Source: Dyadobacter sp. SG02 (GTDB lineage: Bacteria; Bacteroidota; Bacteroidia; Cytophagales; Spirosomataceae). From it: 64,000 nucleotides of DNA. This document shows, in pieces, positions 34,014 to 44,100 of this stretch. Both the position numbers and the translations under genes were made by a program. Every line of letters begins with the position of its first letter. Position 1 is the first letter of the stretch. Location of the stretch: positions 186,001-250,000 of the forward strand of contig NZ_FNYL01000007.1 of NCBI RefSeq assembly GCF_900109045.1, read 5' to 3'. The notes beneath the pieces are model-generated. The model was not told where the DNA came from. It was given only the letters and a program-made list of their open reading frames with translations, and did not search any database.

Positions 34014-36125
34014 CTAATGGATCGCCAGCTTTTTCACCGCATTCCGGCCGTTTACACTCACTTTCAGGAAATAAATGCCGGTCGTGAGTTGGGGAGGCAG
34101 GAATGTGGCTGGCGCGTTGCTGATCGTCATTTTCCGGGTATCCAGGGTCCTTCCCGAAACGTCGGTCAGTGTTAACTCGGCTATTTGGGCCGTTTGGCTG
34201 ATTGTCCGGATTTGCATTTGGCTCGCTGATGACGGGTTCGGGATGATTTCTATGTCCAACGAAAGATTGGGTTCGGCAGCGAGGATTGGGTCTGTGAGTT
34301 TCACGGAGACGATGCGGGAATAAACAATGCGGCCATCCAGGGCATTGGTAGCCAGACGGTAGTAATAGGTGTTGTTGATTGGCAAACTTTGGCTTTGAGT
34401 GTCCACGAATACGTAGTCTTTTCGTTGCTGCGAGTTGGGGCCGCCCGTTACTTTTCCTACTTCGGTAAAATTCGTGGCATCGTTAGAGCGCTGGACGGCA
34501 TAATGTGATAGTTCTGTTTCCATTTCGCTAGTCCATTTAACGGTCACTGCATTTTTACTATCCCTGTCTGCCGTAAGACTGAACAGTTTCGCAGGATCAG
34601 GCTTAGGTTGCGCAACTTTTACATGAAACACGTCCTGAATGCAGTTCTGCCCGTCTTTCACCGTGTAGTCGGTATTTTCTGTTGGCTGCACATTGATCAT
34701 TCGTGTCTTTGAACCATTACTCCAAACATAATCCCCCACAAACGACGCTTTCAGCTCGACAGGCTGGTTGTTTGCTAATTCCAGCGTCGTTTCGTTGTTC
34801 ACGCCTTTTTCCATGGTAAACTTGTCGCGGATGACGCCGTCTTCTGCTATCCATTTCAAATCCAGCCGGTTGCCTTCTACTTCCAGCATAAGCGCTCCGC
34901 CATGCTCGGCGTCGGAATGGTACATGGCTTTGTGCGGAAAATCGGGTTTGGGATTTCCCAGCTGTCCGCCCGAACCGGCTACGACGTACACGGTCCCACG
35001 GCTTTGCGGGGTGTTTTTGATGTAGGGGCACGAGTTTTCCGACCCGTCGTACCGCGCCGAGGAGGGGTCGACGACGTGTTTGGACGCGTCGAAAGTATTG
35101 CTTTGCCCGTAATGCCCGCCCATAAGGCGCGAGCGCTCGTACACGTGGCTGTGCCCGCAGATGATAAGGTCCACTCCGAGCCGTTCGAGGATGCGGATGA
35201 AATTTTGGCGTATGGCGGCCATTTCAGGGTCACCGTCCGACTCGCGTGAACCTTTCGAATAGGGTGGGTGGTGCCAGTATGCCACGACCCAATCTTTGTT
35301 TTTATTTGCCGCAAGGTCCTTTTTGATCCATTGCACCTGCCTGCCGAGCGTGTCGTAAAGCCGTGTCGCATTGTCTTCCCGGCCGTAGGAATCGAGCGAG
35401 AGGAAATGGACGTTGCCGTAATCGAACGAGTAGAATGATTCGGTGCCGGAAGGCTCGCCGCCTGCTTCGCCCTGGGTCGGCATTGTGAATACATCGTAGT
35501 AGGGTATCTTATGATCGTTCTGGCGGGCCAGATTGTCGTTGTCGTAATCGTGGTTGCCGGGAGAAGGAAAGAGCGGGTACATTTTGAGCAGGTTATCCTT
35601 GTACCGGTTGAAAAAATTGGACTGGTACTCGGCATCCCGGCCAAACGAATAGGCATTGTCGCCGAGCAGAAGCCACGCATTCATGTAGTTGAGTCCAAGG
35701 TATTCGATCATCCTGAACTTTACCGCATCCTGTATGATCGAGTTGGTGCCGCAATCGCCCAGCAGGCCGAAACGGTATTTTCCCGGCTTGCCCGCGACGG
35801 CGGTTGTCTGGAAATAATTTTCAACGCCTTCCTGCAAAACCGTCGTTTGCGAACCAATGGAGTAGTAATAGCGTGTCTCCGCTTGCAGGCCGGTGATTTT
35901 CACTTCATGCTCGGTGGTAGCCGTATTATCGGTAAAAGTCTGGCCGAGCGATTGTGCACTGCCGCCAATTTTTACTACGGAATTGGAAGGCTGATCGGTC
36001 CGCCAGCGGATCACAATGCTGGTGGGCGTCGCTACTTGCAGATACGGGCCGCGCAGGAGCGTACCTTGCCCGTGGGCGGCTGCGAGAGAGAGGAATAAAA
36101 GGAAGGTCAGTAAATATGTTTTCAT
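34014..36125 (-). CDS. T9SS-exported purple acid phosphatase-like metallophosphoesterase
   Basis: A 703-aa secreted enzyme. Signal peptide 1-19, an N-terminal fibronectin-like domain (about 25-108), then the calcineurin-like metallophosphoesterase with metal ligands in GDCG (123-126), GDNAYS (155-160), GNHDYD (190-195), WHHPPYS (284-290) and GHSHVYERS (324-332). A second beta domain follows, and the C-terminal T9SS sorting signal (IEIIPNPSSASQMQI, LTTGIYFLKVSVNG). Known relatives release phosphate from organic phosphomonoesters outside the cell. Its start overlaps the stop of the upstream peroxidase gene by 4 bp, so the two are cotranscribed. Confidence 0.92.
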   Translation of the reverse strand: MKTYLLTFLLFLSLAAAHGQGTLLRGPYLQVATPTSIVIRWRTDQPSNSVVKIGGSAQSLGQTFTDNTATTEHEVKITGLQAETRYYYSIGSQTTVLQEGVENYFQTTAVAGKPGKYRFGLLGDCGTNSIIQDAVKFRMIEYLGLNYMNAWLLLGDNAYSFGRDAEYQSNFFNRYKDNLLKMYPLFPSPGNHDYDNDNLARQNDHKIPYYDVFTMPTQGEAGGEPSGTESFYSFDYGNVHFLSLDSYGREDNATRLYDTLGRQVQWIKKDLAANKNKDWVVAYWHHPPYSKGSRESDGDPEMAAIRQNFIRILERLGVDLIICGHSHVYERSRLMGGHYGQSNTFDASKHVVDPSSARYDGSENSCPYIKNTPQSRGTVYVVAGSGGQLGNPKPDFPHKAMYHSDAEHGGALMLEVEGNRLDLKWIAEDGVIRDKFTMEKGVNNETTLELANNQPVELKASFVGDYVWSNGSKTRMINVQPTENTDYTVKDGQNCIQDVFHVKVAQPKPDPAKLFSLTADRDSKNAVTVKWTSEMETELSHYAVQRSNDATNFTEVGKVTGGPNSQQRKDYVFVDTQSQSLPINNTYYYRLATNALDGRIVYSRIVSVKLTDPILAAEPNLSLDIEIIPNPSSASQMQIRTISQTAQIAELTLTDVSGRTLDTRKMTISNAPATFLPPQLTTGIYFLKVSVNGRNAVKKLAIH

Positions 36126-37906
36126 AAATGGTCGGTAAGCGAATGTAAAAAGGCAACGATATCAGATTTTTCCTCATCCGAGAGATTAAGCGGTGTGGAA
36201 GGCAATGTCTGTTCGGGAATAGCGAGGCCCAGGCCTGCGCCACCGCCTTTGTCGTAAAACTCCATCACCTTTTCCAGACTGCCCAGGGCGCCGTTGTGCA
36301 TATAGGGAGCAGTTACGGCCGCATTTCGGACAGTAGGTGTTTTAAATGCACCCCGATAATAGGGGGTAGGGCGGGTTTCAAAACGTCCCTGATCGGGGCT
36401 CGCTTTGGGGCGCAGGAAATCGTCCGTAGCGGTGGTGCCCAGTATTTCAAACTCCGTGAGCGTATACGTAGGCGGGATCAGCCCGTTGAAAAGCGGCGCG
36501 AAGTGGCAGGTAGCGCATTGCGCCTTGCCCATGAAAAGGTTGAACCCGTTTACCTGCCGGTCGGTCAAAGCCGACCTGTTGCCCGCCATGTATCTGTCGA
36601 AATCGGAGGTGAATGGCTGCAAAGTACGCACGTACGCTGCGATGGCCTTGTAAATAATGGTATCATTCAACGCTTTGCGGTTGGGGGATACCTTTCGGAA
36701 CAGCCGCCGGTAAGGGCGCCGCCTGGCCAGTTTGCGGATTATTTCTGCCGGTTTGCCATTCATTTCGAGGCTGTCGTGGATCACGGTGCGGATCTGCTCT
36801 TCCAGCGTACGTGCACGCCCGTCCCAGAATTGCGCGTGTTGGAATGAACTGTACATTAAAGATGGCGCATTACGGCGCACGGACTGACCGGGGTGAATGC
36901 CTATGCTTTGGGGGAGCCCGTCGGTAAAATGCAGGGCGGGATTGTGGCAGGAGGCGCAGCTGCGGGTGCCGTTGGATGATAGACGCGTTTCGAAAAACAG
37001 TCTTTCACCCAATTTCTCCAACGTGCTGTCTTTGCTGATCTTCCCGCCAAAAGCGGCTTGCGTAAATGCATCGGGACTGAAAATGTTTTTGGCTTCATAA
37101 TTTAGAACCCCTTTCTCATTGAGCTCCAAACCCATTCCACGGATCATATTGCCGAGACGCTCCTGTAACGGCAATGCGTAACTCCTCAGGAAATCAAGCC
37201 GGTCGAACGTATCGAAATCGTTGCTTTTCGCAAGTGACACCTCACAGGAAACAAACGATTTCCATAAAATATCGTCTTTGGCGTGTTTCATGTAGGGCGT
37301 CAACACCGCGTCGATCGCTTGCAGGGAGACAAGCGCTTCTTTAAGCCCGCTTTTCAGCAATGGCGCGTCGAAGCCAGTAATGCTGAGCGTCAGCACCCGC
37401 ACCAGCTCGATACGCACGCTTTCCAGGACTTGTGCGTCGGTGGCTTTGAAATTGTAAAGCAATGCGGGCAGATCTTCCGCGGACGTTTCCAGGAACCGGC
37501 ATTGTTGGAGTATTTCTGTTTTATGCAAACCGGGGTTATCGAAGAGCAGCGCCTCGATGTATTGCAACCCGGTGGGTGCTCCGTATTCGAGGTGTGGTTC
37601 TTCTATTTCGTTCTTGGGAGGACGGTTGTAAATACGGGACGAGGTAAAAAAGAAGTAGTCGAGAAAAAAGGCGATGCGTTTGTAGGCCAGGCGCGCTTCT
37701 TTCAGCTTTTGCTTTGCGTGCGCAATGCTCCCGGCATTGGTGGTATCGATTTGTTCGACCGCAATCCGCATTTCCGTCACGCTCGCCGCAAATGCTTTGG
37801 CGTCAGACCGGAAGCGATCGGTGCAGTTTTGCACGCCGATCGTTTCCCGCTCTGATGCGGCAACGAGCAGTAACAACGCCATACACAACGCGAAGGCCTT
37901 CCACAT
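36122..37906 (-). CDS. Di-heme cytochrome c peroxidase with an extra N-terminal helical domain
   Basis: A 594-aa exported protein. The start at ATG 37906 gives a signal sequence MWKAFALCMALLLLVAAS. Residues about 20-260 are a helical domain without heme motifs, possibly imelysin-like. The C-terminal 330 residues are a CcpA/MauG-type module with two CxxCH hemes (SCASCHNPALHF, QCATCHFAPLF) and the usual GERLFFETRLSSNGT, FWDGRARTLEEQ and TPTVRNAAVTAPYMHNG. It reduces H2O2 or oxidises a partner in the periplasm. It overlaps the downstream phosphatase gene by 4 bp. Confidence 0.88.
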   Translation of the reverse strand: MWKAFALCMALLLLVAASERETIGVQNCTDRFRSDAKAFAASVTEMRIAVEQIDTTNAGSIAHAKQKLKEARLAYKRIAFFLDYFFFTSSRIYNRPPKNEIEEPHLEYGAPTGLQYIEALLFDNPGLHKTEILQQCRFLETSAEDLPALLYNFKATDAQVLESVRIELVRVLTLSITGFDAPLLKSGLKEALVSLQAIDAVLTPYMKHAKDDILWKSFVSCEVSLAKSNDFDTFDRLDFLRSYALPLQERLGNMIRGMGLELNEKGVLNYEAKNIFSPDAFTQAAFGGKISKDSTLEKLGERLFFETRLSSNGTRSCASCHNPALHFTDGLPQSIGIHPGQSVRRNAPSLMYSSFQHAQFWDGRARTLEEQIRTVIHDSLEMNGKPAEIIRKLARRRPYRRLFRKVSPNRKALNDTIIYKAIAAYVRTLQPFTSDFDRYMAGNRSALTDRQVNGFNLFMGKAQCATCHFAPLFNGLIPPTYTLTEFEILGTTATDDFLRPKASPDQGRFETRPTPYYRGAFKTPTVRNAAVTAPYMHNGALGSLEKVMEFYDKGGGAGLGLAIPEQTLPSTPLNLSDEEKSDIVAFLHSLTDHL

Positions 37907-38007
37907 CGGCAGAAAAAGGGTTTTGGAAATATCCGCAAGATACGGAACAGGTGTCAAATCACGAATAAACCTTAAATTGCCGTTTCTGACCCAATATCAG
38001 TATTGCC

Positions 38008-38880
38008 ATGCACGGTTCATTTCCACGGCTCGACATCGGCCCGCTTTCCGAATACCGCGAAGACCATATCATGATCGCCCGGTTTTCGGATTACGTTCAC
38101 GAGCATCAAAGCCTTGTTTTTCCGCATCGCCACAGTTTTTATCACCTGGTACTTTTTACCGAAGGCAACGGCCGTCACACCATTGATTTCCACCATTTTC
38201 AGGCCTTCCCGTTTCAGATCTATTTCATGATCCCCGGGCAGGTACATACGTGGGATTTCCAGGAAGAAATGGATGGTTACGTGGTCAATTTCTCGGATTC
38301 GTTTTTCAAATCCTTCCTGCTGCAACCCGAATACCTCGATTCGTTTTCATTTCTCGATCAGGACAGCAGTAACAACGTGCTGACGCTGTCCGAAGGCATC
38401 CGTGCGCACATATGCGGGTTGTTTGAAGAATTACTAAGCCAAAATGCCCGCGCAACGGCCTGGCGCGACGATATGGTGCGGGTTTTATTACTTCAAATCT
38501 TCCTGATTATCGAACAAAGCGACTCGGTCGACGGGAAAAAGAATGCGGAAAAAGGGAAGAATGCGACGGTACGCAATTTCATCCGGCTGATCGACAAGCA
38601 TTACGACCGGTTGAGGCTACCCGGCCAATATGCCGAAATGCTGAACGTAACGCCTAATCACCTGAATGCATTATGCAAGGAGCACCTGGGCATACAGGCG
38701 GGGGAACTGATCCGCAACCGGATCGTTTTGGAAGCCAAAAGGTTGCTGATCAACCTCGATCTGACCGTCTCCGAAATCGCTTACAAGCTGAATTTCAATG
38801 ATAACTCGTATTTCACCAAGTTCTTCCGGAAAGAAACCGGCATGACGCCCGAAGATTTCCGGAAGAGCCCGGCGTTGTAA
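38008..38880 (+). CDS. AraC family regulator with cupin sensor domain
   Basis: A 290-aa regulator: an N-terminal cupin with the His cluster FPHRHSFYHLVLF near residues 38-50 and a C-terminal HTH pair (about 190-290: LPGQYAEMLNVTPNHLNALC, SEIAYKLNFNDNSYFTKFFR, MTPEDFRK). It is divergent from the cytochrome peroxidase/phosphatase operon, with about 100 bp between starts, and probably controls it. The effector is unknown. Confidence 0.88.
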   Translation: MHGSFPRLDIGPLSEYREDHIMIARFSDYVHEHQSLVFPHRHSFYHLVLFTEGNGRHTIDFHHFQAFPFQIYFMIPGQVHTWDFQEEMDGYVVNFSDSFFKSFLLQPEYLDSFSFLDQDSSNNVLTLSEGIRAHICGLFEELLSQNARATAWRDDMVRVLLLQIFLIIEQSDSVDGKKNAEKGKNATVRNFIRLIDKHYDRLRLPGQYAEMLNVTPNHLNALCKEHLGIQAGELIRNRIVLEAKRLLINLDLTVSEIAYKLNFNDNSYFTKFFRKETGMTPEDFRKSPAL

Positions 38881-38885
38881 ACGCA

Positions 38886-39266
38886 TTATGCGTGTTCCTT
38901 GGTTGAAACCGGTTTGATGAACAATGCCAGCCACGTCCGGCGTGCCATGCGGTAGAATAGCGGCGTCAGAATGACGAGGATCGGGATAATACTTGCCAGG
39001 AAGTAATCGAGGTATTGTCCGAAGAAGTTGACGAAAATCAGGAAGTAAATCACCATAAATGCCACGTACAAGGCGTAGCTGATATACAATGCACCCTGAT
39101 AGAAACCCGGTTCGGGAACGAAGTCGGCGCCGCAGTTGGGGCAGTGACGGTTCATTTTGTCGAAATTCCGGAGGTTATAGGCGCTTTTGGTGATGAAAAA
39201 GTCGCCCACGCCGCATTGGGGGCATTTGTTGAATAAAACGCTGTATATTTTATTGGGCTTTGCCAT
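38886..39266 (-). CDS. DUF983 family membrane protein
   Basis: A 126-aa protein with two CxxC pairs (LFNKCPQCGVGDFF, HCPNCGADFVPEPGFYQGA) that probably bind one zinc, followed by two or three membrane helices (YALYVAFMVIYFLIFVNFF, ASIIPILVILTPLFY). The family is widespread and of unknown function. Confidence 0.88.
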   Translation of the reverse strand: MAKPNKIYSVLFNKCPQCGVGDFFITKSAYNLRNFDKMNRHCPNCGADFVPEPGFYQGALYISYALYVAFMVIYFLIFVNFFGQYLDYFLASIIPILVILTPLFYRMARRTWLALFIKPVSTKEHA

Positions 39267-39369
39267 GATCTTACTGTTTTAAACTCCCTACAAATCTCCT
39301 CAATAAGCCGTTTAAAAAGAAAGACTGAATCTCGCTTTTGTGGTAGAAATCAATGATACCTCACGAAAA

Positions 39370-39951
39370 CTATTCCAGCGAATTGATGAAAGCGGCCATT
39401 TGCAGGGTATCGAAGACGTGGTCGATAGGGAGGTGGGTGAGGGCGTAATGCGGCATGAAAGGCATTTGCGCGGTGTCGGGATTTTGAACAATGGCCCTGC
39501 CGCCGGCGCGTTTTACGGCGATCAGCCCGCCGGTACCGTCCTCGTTCGCACCCGAAAGCAATATCGCAACAAGTCCCGGCCCGTAGACCTCCGCGGCCGA
39601 TTCGAATGTGACGTCGATGCTGGGCCGGCTGAAATTGACTTTTTCCGAATAGTCCAGCGAGAATGTGCGGTCGCGTTCGATGAGCAAATGGTAATCGGCG
39701 GGGGCGAGGTATATTGTTCCGGGTGTAATGGGTTCCTTGTCCTCTACTTCATGGGTCGGGTTTAATGTCTTGGAACCCAGCAGGTCCGATAACGACGAGT
39801 CGGCGGAATTGCGCCGGTGCAATATCAATGCTACGGGAACAGGCAGGTCGCTGCGCAGCAGCGGTAGCAGGCGGAATAGTACTTCCAGGCTTCCCGCCGA
39901 GCCGCCGATCAACAGGAATTCGCAGGTAGGGTTCAAATGGTTTTCTTCCAT
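39370..39951 (-). CDS. CheB-type methylesterase domain protein
   Basis: A 193-aa catalytic domain without a receiver. The catalytic Ser is in LIGGSAGSLEVL, the His in LILHRRNS and the Asp in LLSGANEDGTGGL, completing the CheB triad. CheB removes methyl groups from chemoreceptor glutamates; here no receptor lies nearby. It overlaps the preceding CheR gene by 19 bp, so the two are translated together. Confidence 0.9.
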   Translation of the reverse strand: MEENHLNPTCEFLLIGGSAGSLEVLFRLLPLLRSDLPVPVALILHRRNSADSSLSDLLGSKTLNPTHEVEDKEPITPGTIYLAPADYHLLIERDRTFSLDYSEKVNFSRPSIDVTFESAAEVYGPGLVAILLSGANEDGTGGLIAVKRAGGRAIVQNPDTAQMPFMPHYALTHLPIDHVFDTLQMAAFINSLE

Positions 39952-40742
39952 ATTTTTTCCCGGTTCAGTTGCTTGAACTTGTTTTGCACAGCCGAGAATT
40001 TCAATGTCTCTTTGGTTCCCAATGCAAGGTAACCCAAAGTACCAAGGCTTGCATCGAAGAGTTTGAGCACCCTGTCCTGCAATTCCTTGTCAAAGTAAAT
40101 CAGCACATTACGGCAGAGGATCAGGTCGAACTCGTTGAAGGAACTGTCGGAGACCAGGTTGTGGGTCGAAATAATAATCTTCTCCGAAAGCTCGTGGTCG
40201 AACTTGGCCTGGCCATATTGCGCCGTATAATAGCTGGAAAAATCTTGGGTGCCGCCCGAGGCGATGTAGCTTTCGGAATATTGCTTCATCAGCGAGAGCG
40301 AAAATATGCCTTTCCGTACTTTTTCGAGCACGCTCGGGTTGAGGTCGGTCGCATACAACAGCGAACGCCGCAGCAAATTAGCCTCTTTGAGCAGGATTGC
40401 CATCGAATACACCTCCTCGCCGGTGGAGCAACCCGCGTGCCAGATGCGGATAAACGGCTTGGTACCCAGCACGGGAAGTACCTCGTCCCGCAAGGCTCGG
40501 TAAAATGCCGGGTCGCGGAACATTTCCGTGACATTCACCGTCACTTCCTCCACAAACCGTTTGAGATAAGCCGGATCGTTCCGCACACGGTAACGCAGCT
40601 CGGCGAAGCTCGGGAACTTGTCGAGCGAGCACAACCGCACCACCCGGCGTTTCAGCGAAGCGCGCGAGTACCGCGTGAAATCGTACCCGTAAAGATCGAA
40701 CAGGTCATTCAGCAAAAGGTCGATGTCTTCCTCTTCTATCAT
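39933..40742 (-). CDS. CheR-type methyltransferase
   Basis: A 269-aa SAM-dependent protein-glutamate methyltransferase. It has the N-terminal helical domain (GYDFTRYSRASLKRRV) and a SAM-binding fold with IWHAGCSTGEEVYSMAIL (about 120-137). FNEFDLILCRNVLIYFDKEL follows, with the DLILCRNVLIYF strand typical of CheR. It forms a pair with the overlapping CheB gene and is directly followed upstream by a response regulator (start 41112). Confidence 0.92.
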   Translation of the reverse strand: MIEEEDIDLLLNDLFDLYGYDFTRYSRASLKRRVVRLCSLDKFPSFAELRYRVRNDPAYLKRFVEEVTVNVTEMFRDPAFYRALRDEVLPVLGTKPFIRIWHAGCSTGEEVYSMAILLKEANLLRRSLLYATDLNPSVLEKVRKGIFSLSLMKQYSESYIASGGTQDFSSYYTAQYGQAKFDHELSEKIIISTHNLVSDSSFNEFDLILCRNVLIYFDKELQDRVLKLFDASLGTLGYLALGTKETLKFSAVQNKFKQLNREKIWKKTI

Positions 40743-40746
40743 GCCG

Positions 40747-41112
40747 TCAGATCGTACTAAGTATCTTCAAAAGCTTGTCGACATCGATCGGTTTGGAAAT
40801 GTAGTCGTTGGCACCGGCACCTAGGCACTTTTCCCGGTCGCCCACCATCGCCTGCGCAGTGACGGCGATGACCGGTACCGACTGCCTATTACCGAGGTCT
40901 TTGATCAGCGGAATGGCCTCATAGCCATCCATTTCGGGCATCATCATATCGATCAGCACGGCGTCTACCGGGGCGTCGGTGCGAAGGATATCCAATGCTT
41001 CGGTGGCCGCCGAGCACGAAATGCACTCGAAGCCCTTCGATTTGAGGGTCGCTTTGAGCGCAAAAATATTCCGGGCGTCGTCGTCGACGATCATGATCTT
41101 TTTCTTTTCCAT
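40747..41112 (-). CDS. Single-domain response regulator
   Basis: A 121-aa receiver: MIVDDDARN at the N-terminus, phospho-Asp in VLIDMMMPEMDG, Thr in AVTAQ and Lys in YISKPIDVD. The start is ATG 41112. It is a close paralogue of the last receiver of the adjacent hybrid kinase (DDDVRNIFSL, LLDMMMPQMDG, GDREKCINAGASDYITKPVD), which suggests duplication of that domain. It lies 4 bp downstream of the CheR start on the far side and 8 bp from the kinase stop. Confidence 0.9.
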   Translation of the reverse strand: MEKKKIMIVDDDARNIFALKATLKSKGFECISCSAATEALDILRTDAPVDAVLIDMMMPEMDGYEAIPLIKDLGNRQSVPVIAVTAQAMVGDREKCLGAGANDYISKPIDVDKLLKILSTI

Positions 41113-41120
41113 CGTGAGGG

Positions 41121-44100
41121 TCAGGATTTTTCGTAAAGCCACACGCGCAGGAGTGACATCAGCTGGTCGATATCCACGGGCTTGGTAATATAATCAGATG
41201 CGCCCGCATTAATGCATTTCTCGCGGTCGCCGGTCATCGCTTTGGCCGTAACGGCGATCACCGGCAGGTTGCGCCACTGCGGGTTCTCGCGGATGCGTCT
41301 GGCGGTTTCGTAACCGTCCATTTGCGGCATCATCATATCGAGCAGTACCACGTCCACTTCCGGGTTTTCGCCCAGTTTCTGCAATGCCTCCGCGCCGTCG
41401 AGTGCCGTCAGGACATTCATTTTATAGTTTTCCAATGATTTGGAAAGAGAGAAAATGTTCCGAACATCGTCATCGGCTATCAATACAGTTTTATTGTTCA
41501 AAATCTCGCCGAGCCCGCCGAGCTTGCGCGCGTCCATACCCTGGCGGTTGTTTTTCTTGTTCTCTTCCACCACGTGCAGGAAGAGCGACACTTCGTCGAG
41601 CATGCGTTGGTAGGAATGCGCGGTTTTGACGATGATCGAATCCGCATATTGCTTGATCCGCAGCTCTTCGGTCATCGAAAGGCTTTTTCCGGTAAAAATA
41701 ATGATCGGCACATGCTCGAAACCCGGGTTCTTTTTGGCCTCTTCGAGCATATCATAGGCCTTTTTATCGGGAATGCCCATGTCGAGGATCACGCAGTCGA
41801 CCTCGTTGTTGGACAGTGCGTTAATGCCGTCGTTAATATCGCTTTTCAGCTCCGAATTAATATCATATGTGCCCAGGTAATAGGCCAATGCCTTGGCATG
41901 CATGGAGTTATCTTCCACAATCAGCACTTTCTTCGACTTCTTGCTGATCACAAATTCGATCTTCCGGAAAATCTCGTCCATCTTCTCGATCGCCACCGGC
42001 TTGTCGATAAAGTCGACGGCCCCTTTTTGCAAACTCTCGTTCTTCATCCGGTGCGACGACATGATGTGTACCGGAATGTGCCGCGTTTCAGGATCGTTTT
42101 TAAGCTGGTCCATCACTTCCCACCCGCTCACGACGGGCAGCTGAATGTCGAGCAAAATACCCATTGGCTTGAATGTCCGCGCCAGTTCCAGGCCCTCGTC
42201 CCCGCGTACGGCCACAATGCCTTTGTAACCCTGTCTGCGGGTGTAATCCAGGAGTGATTTGGCAAAAAAGGTATCGTCTTCGATGATCAGGATCGTTTTC
42301 GCGGCTTCGGTCATGGTGGAGCGGTCGTCGGGGATACTTTCCGGGATGACCGTGCTGATAAACTTGCTTTGAGCTGCGTGCGTCATTTTGGAAGCCGTCT
42401 CTTCCGGGCGATTGCCGAAGAAACTGACCGTTTCCGGCTCAGTGTTACCGTAGGAAGCCCTGATCGGGACAAATAGGGTGAACTCGCTGCCCTGGCCGAC
42501 CACGCTCGTGAGCGATATTTCTCCACCCAGCAGCTTGGCCAGTTCCCTGCTGATCGACAGCCCGAGACCCGTTCCGCCATATTTGCGTTTGGTAGAACCG
42601 TCGGCCTGCTGGAATGCTTCGAAAATGTGGTGCTGCTTCTCGGGTGCGACGCCGATGCCTGTGTCACTGACCACGAAACACAGCATTTTATCGTTTCCGG
42701 CGTTTAGCTTCACGGTAATGTCGACGGATCCTTGTGCGGTGAATTTCAGTGCATTGGAAACCAAGTTTTTCAAAATCTGCTCCATCCGCATCTTATCCGT
42801 CTCGATCACCGCCGGAACGTCGCTGGCGACCGTAACCGAGAAACGGAGCCCTTTTTCTTTTGCTACCGGAGCGAATAGCCCTTTCATATCATCACAAATC
42901 TCTTTGATAGAAACCGTTACATAATCCAGCTCCATTTTCCCCGCCTCGATTTTTGACAGGTCGAGGATCTCGTCGATCAACCCCAGCAAGCCGTTACCGG
43001 ACGACTGGATCACCGTCGCATATTCGATCTGCTCGCCGGTCAGATTCTTGTCGTCGTTCTCGGCAAGCAGGCGGCTCAGCAGCAGGATCGAGTTCAGCGG
43101 CGTGCGTAGTTCGTGCGACATATTGGCCAGGAACTCGGATTTGTACCGTGTGGTGAGTTCGAGTTCTTCCGCTTTTTTCTGTATTTCAATGTTCTTTTCT
43201 TCCAGCAGGCCGCTTCGCTCTTCCAGTTCCTCGTTGGTCTGCTGCAATTCTTCCTGCTGTACCCGCAGCTCTTCCTCCGACGCCTGCAATTTCTGCGACT
43301 GCGCTTCCAGTTCCGCATTCAGGTTTTCGAGTTCATTATGCTGCGTTTGCAGTTCCTCGGCCTGCGCCTGCGTTTCTTCGAGGAAGTTTTGCAGTTTCAC
43401 ATAGTCCAATGCGGCATTGACGCCGCTGGCCATTGTTTCCAGGTTTTCTTCCAGGAAACGCATGGTAAGGTCGTCCGGCGCCTTCAAAAAGCCGAGCTCG
43501 ATCACGCCTATGCACTCGTACGAGTACACGAGCGGGAGGATCGCGAGGGCCGCCGGGCTGGTTTCGCCCAGGCTGGATGTTACTTTCAGGTACCCGGCCG
43601 GAACGTCGCGCACGAGCAGCGGCTTTTTCGTTTCGATCACCTGCCCGCATAATCCTTGCCCGGTCACAACAGTTTCCGGCGCGTTTTGGGCTGCAAAGGT
43701 GCCTGTGAGGCGGAAATTCCAGTCGGTATCGAGGATATACATCGTCCCGAGGTTCGCGCCGGAGTAGGCGGTAAGCGTGTTGATGAGCTTGGCGGATAGC
43801 TTTTTGAGCACGCGCTCGCCCCTTATTGCGTCGTTGATCTGCACGTCGCCTGCCTGCAACCAGTTTTGCACGCTCAGGTCATTGAATGTCTGTTCGAGCG
43901 AACTGGTCATTTTGTTCAGGGCTATGGAAATCCGGCCGAGCTCGTCGTCGGTATCATCGAGGCTTCGGGTCGAGTAATCTCCGTCCGAGACCCGCTGCGT
44001 AACCTGTTCGATGTGGCCGATGCGGCGGTTGGTTTCGGCATATTTCTCTTCGTCTAGCTGCTGTTGCGCGATGCGCTTGCCCACGTCCGCGCGAATGCGC

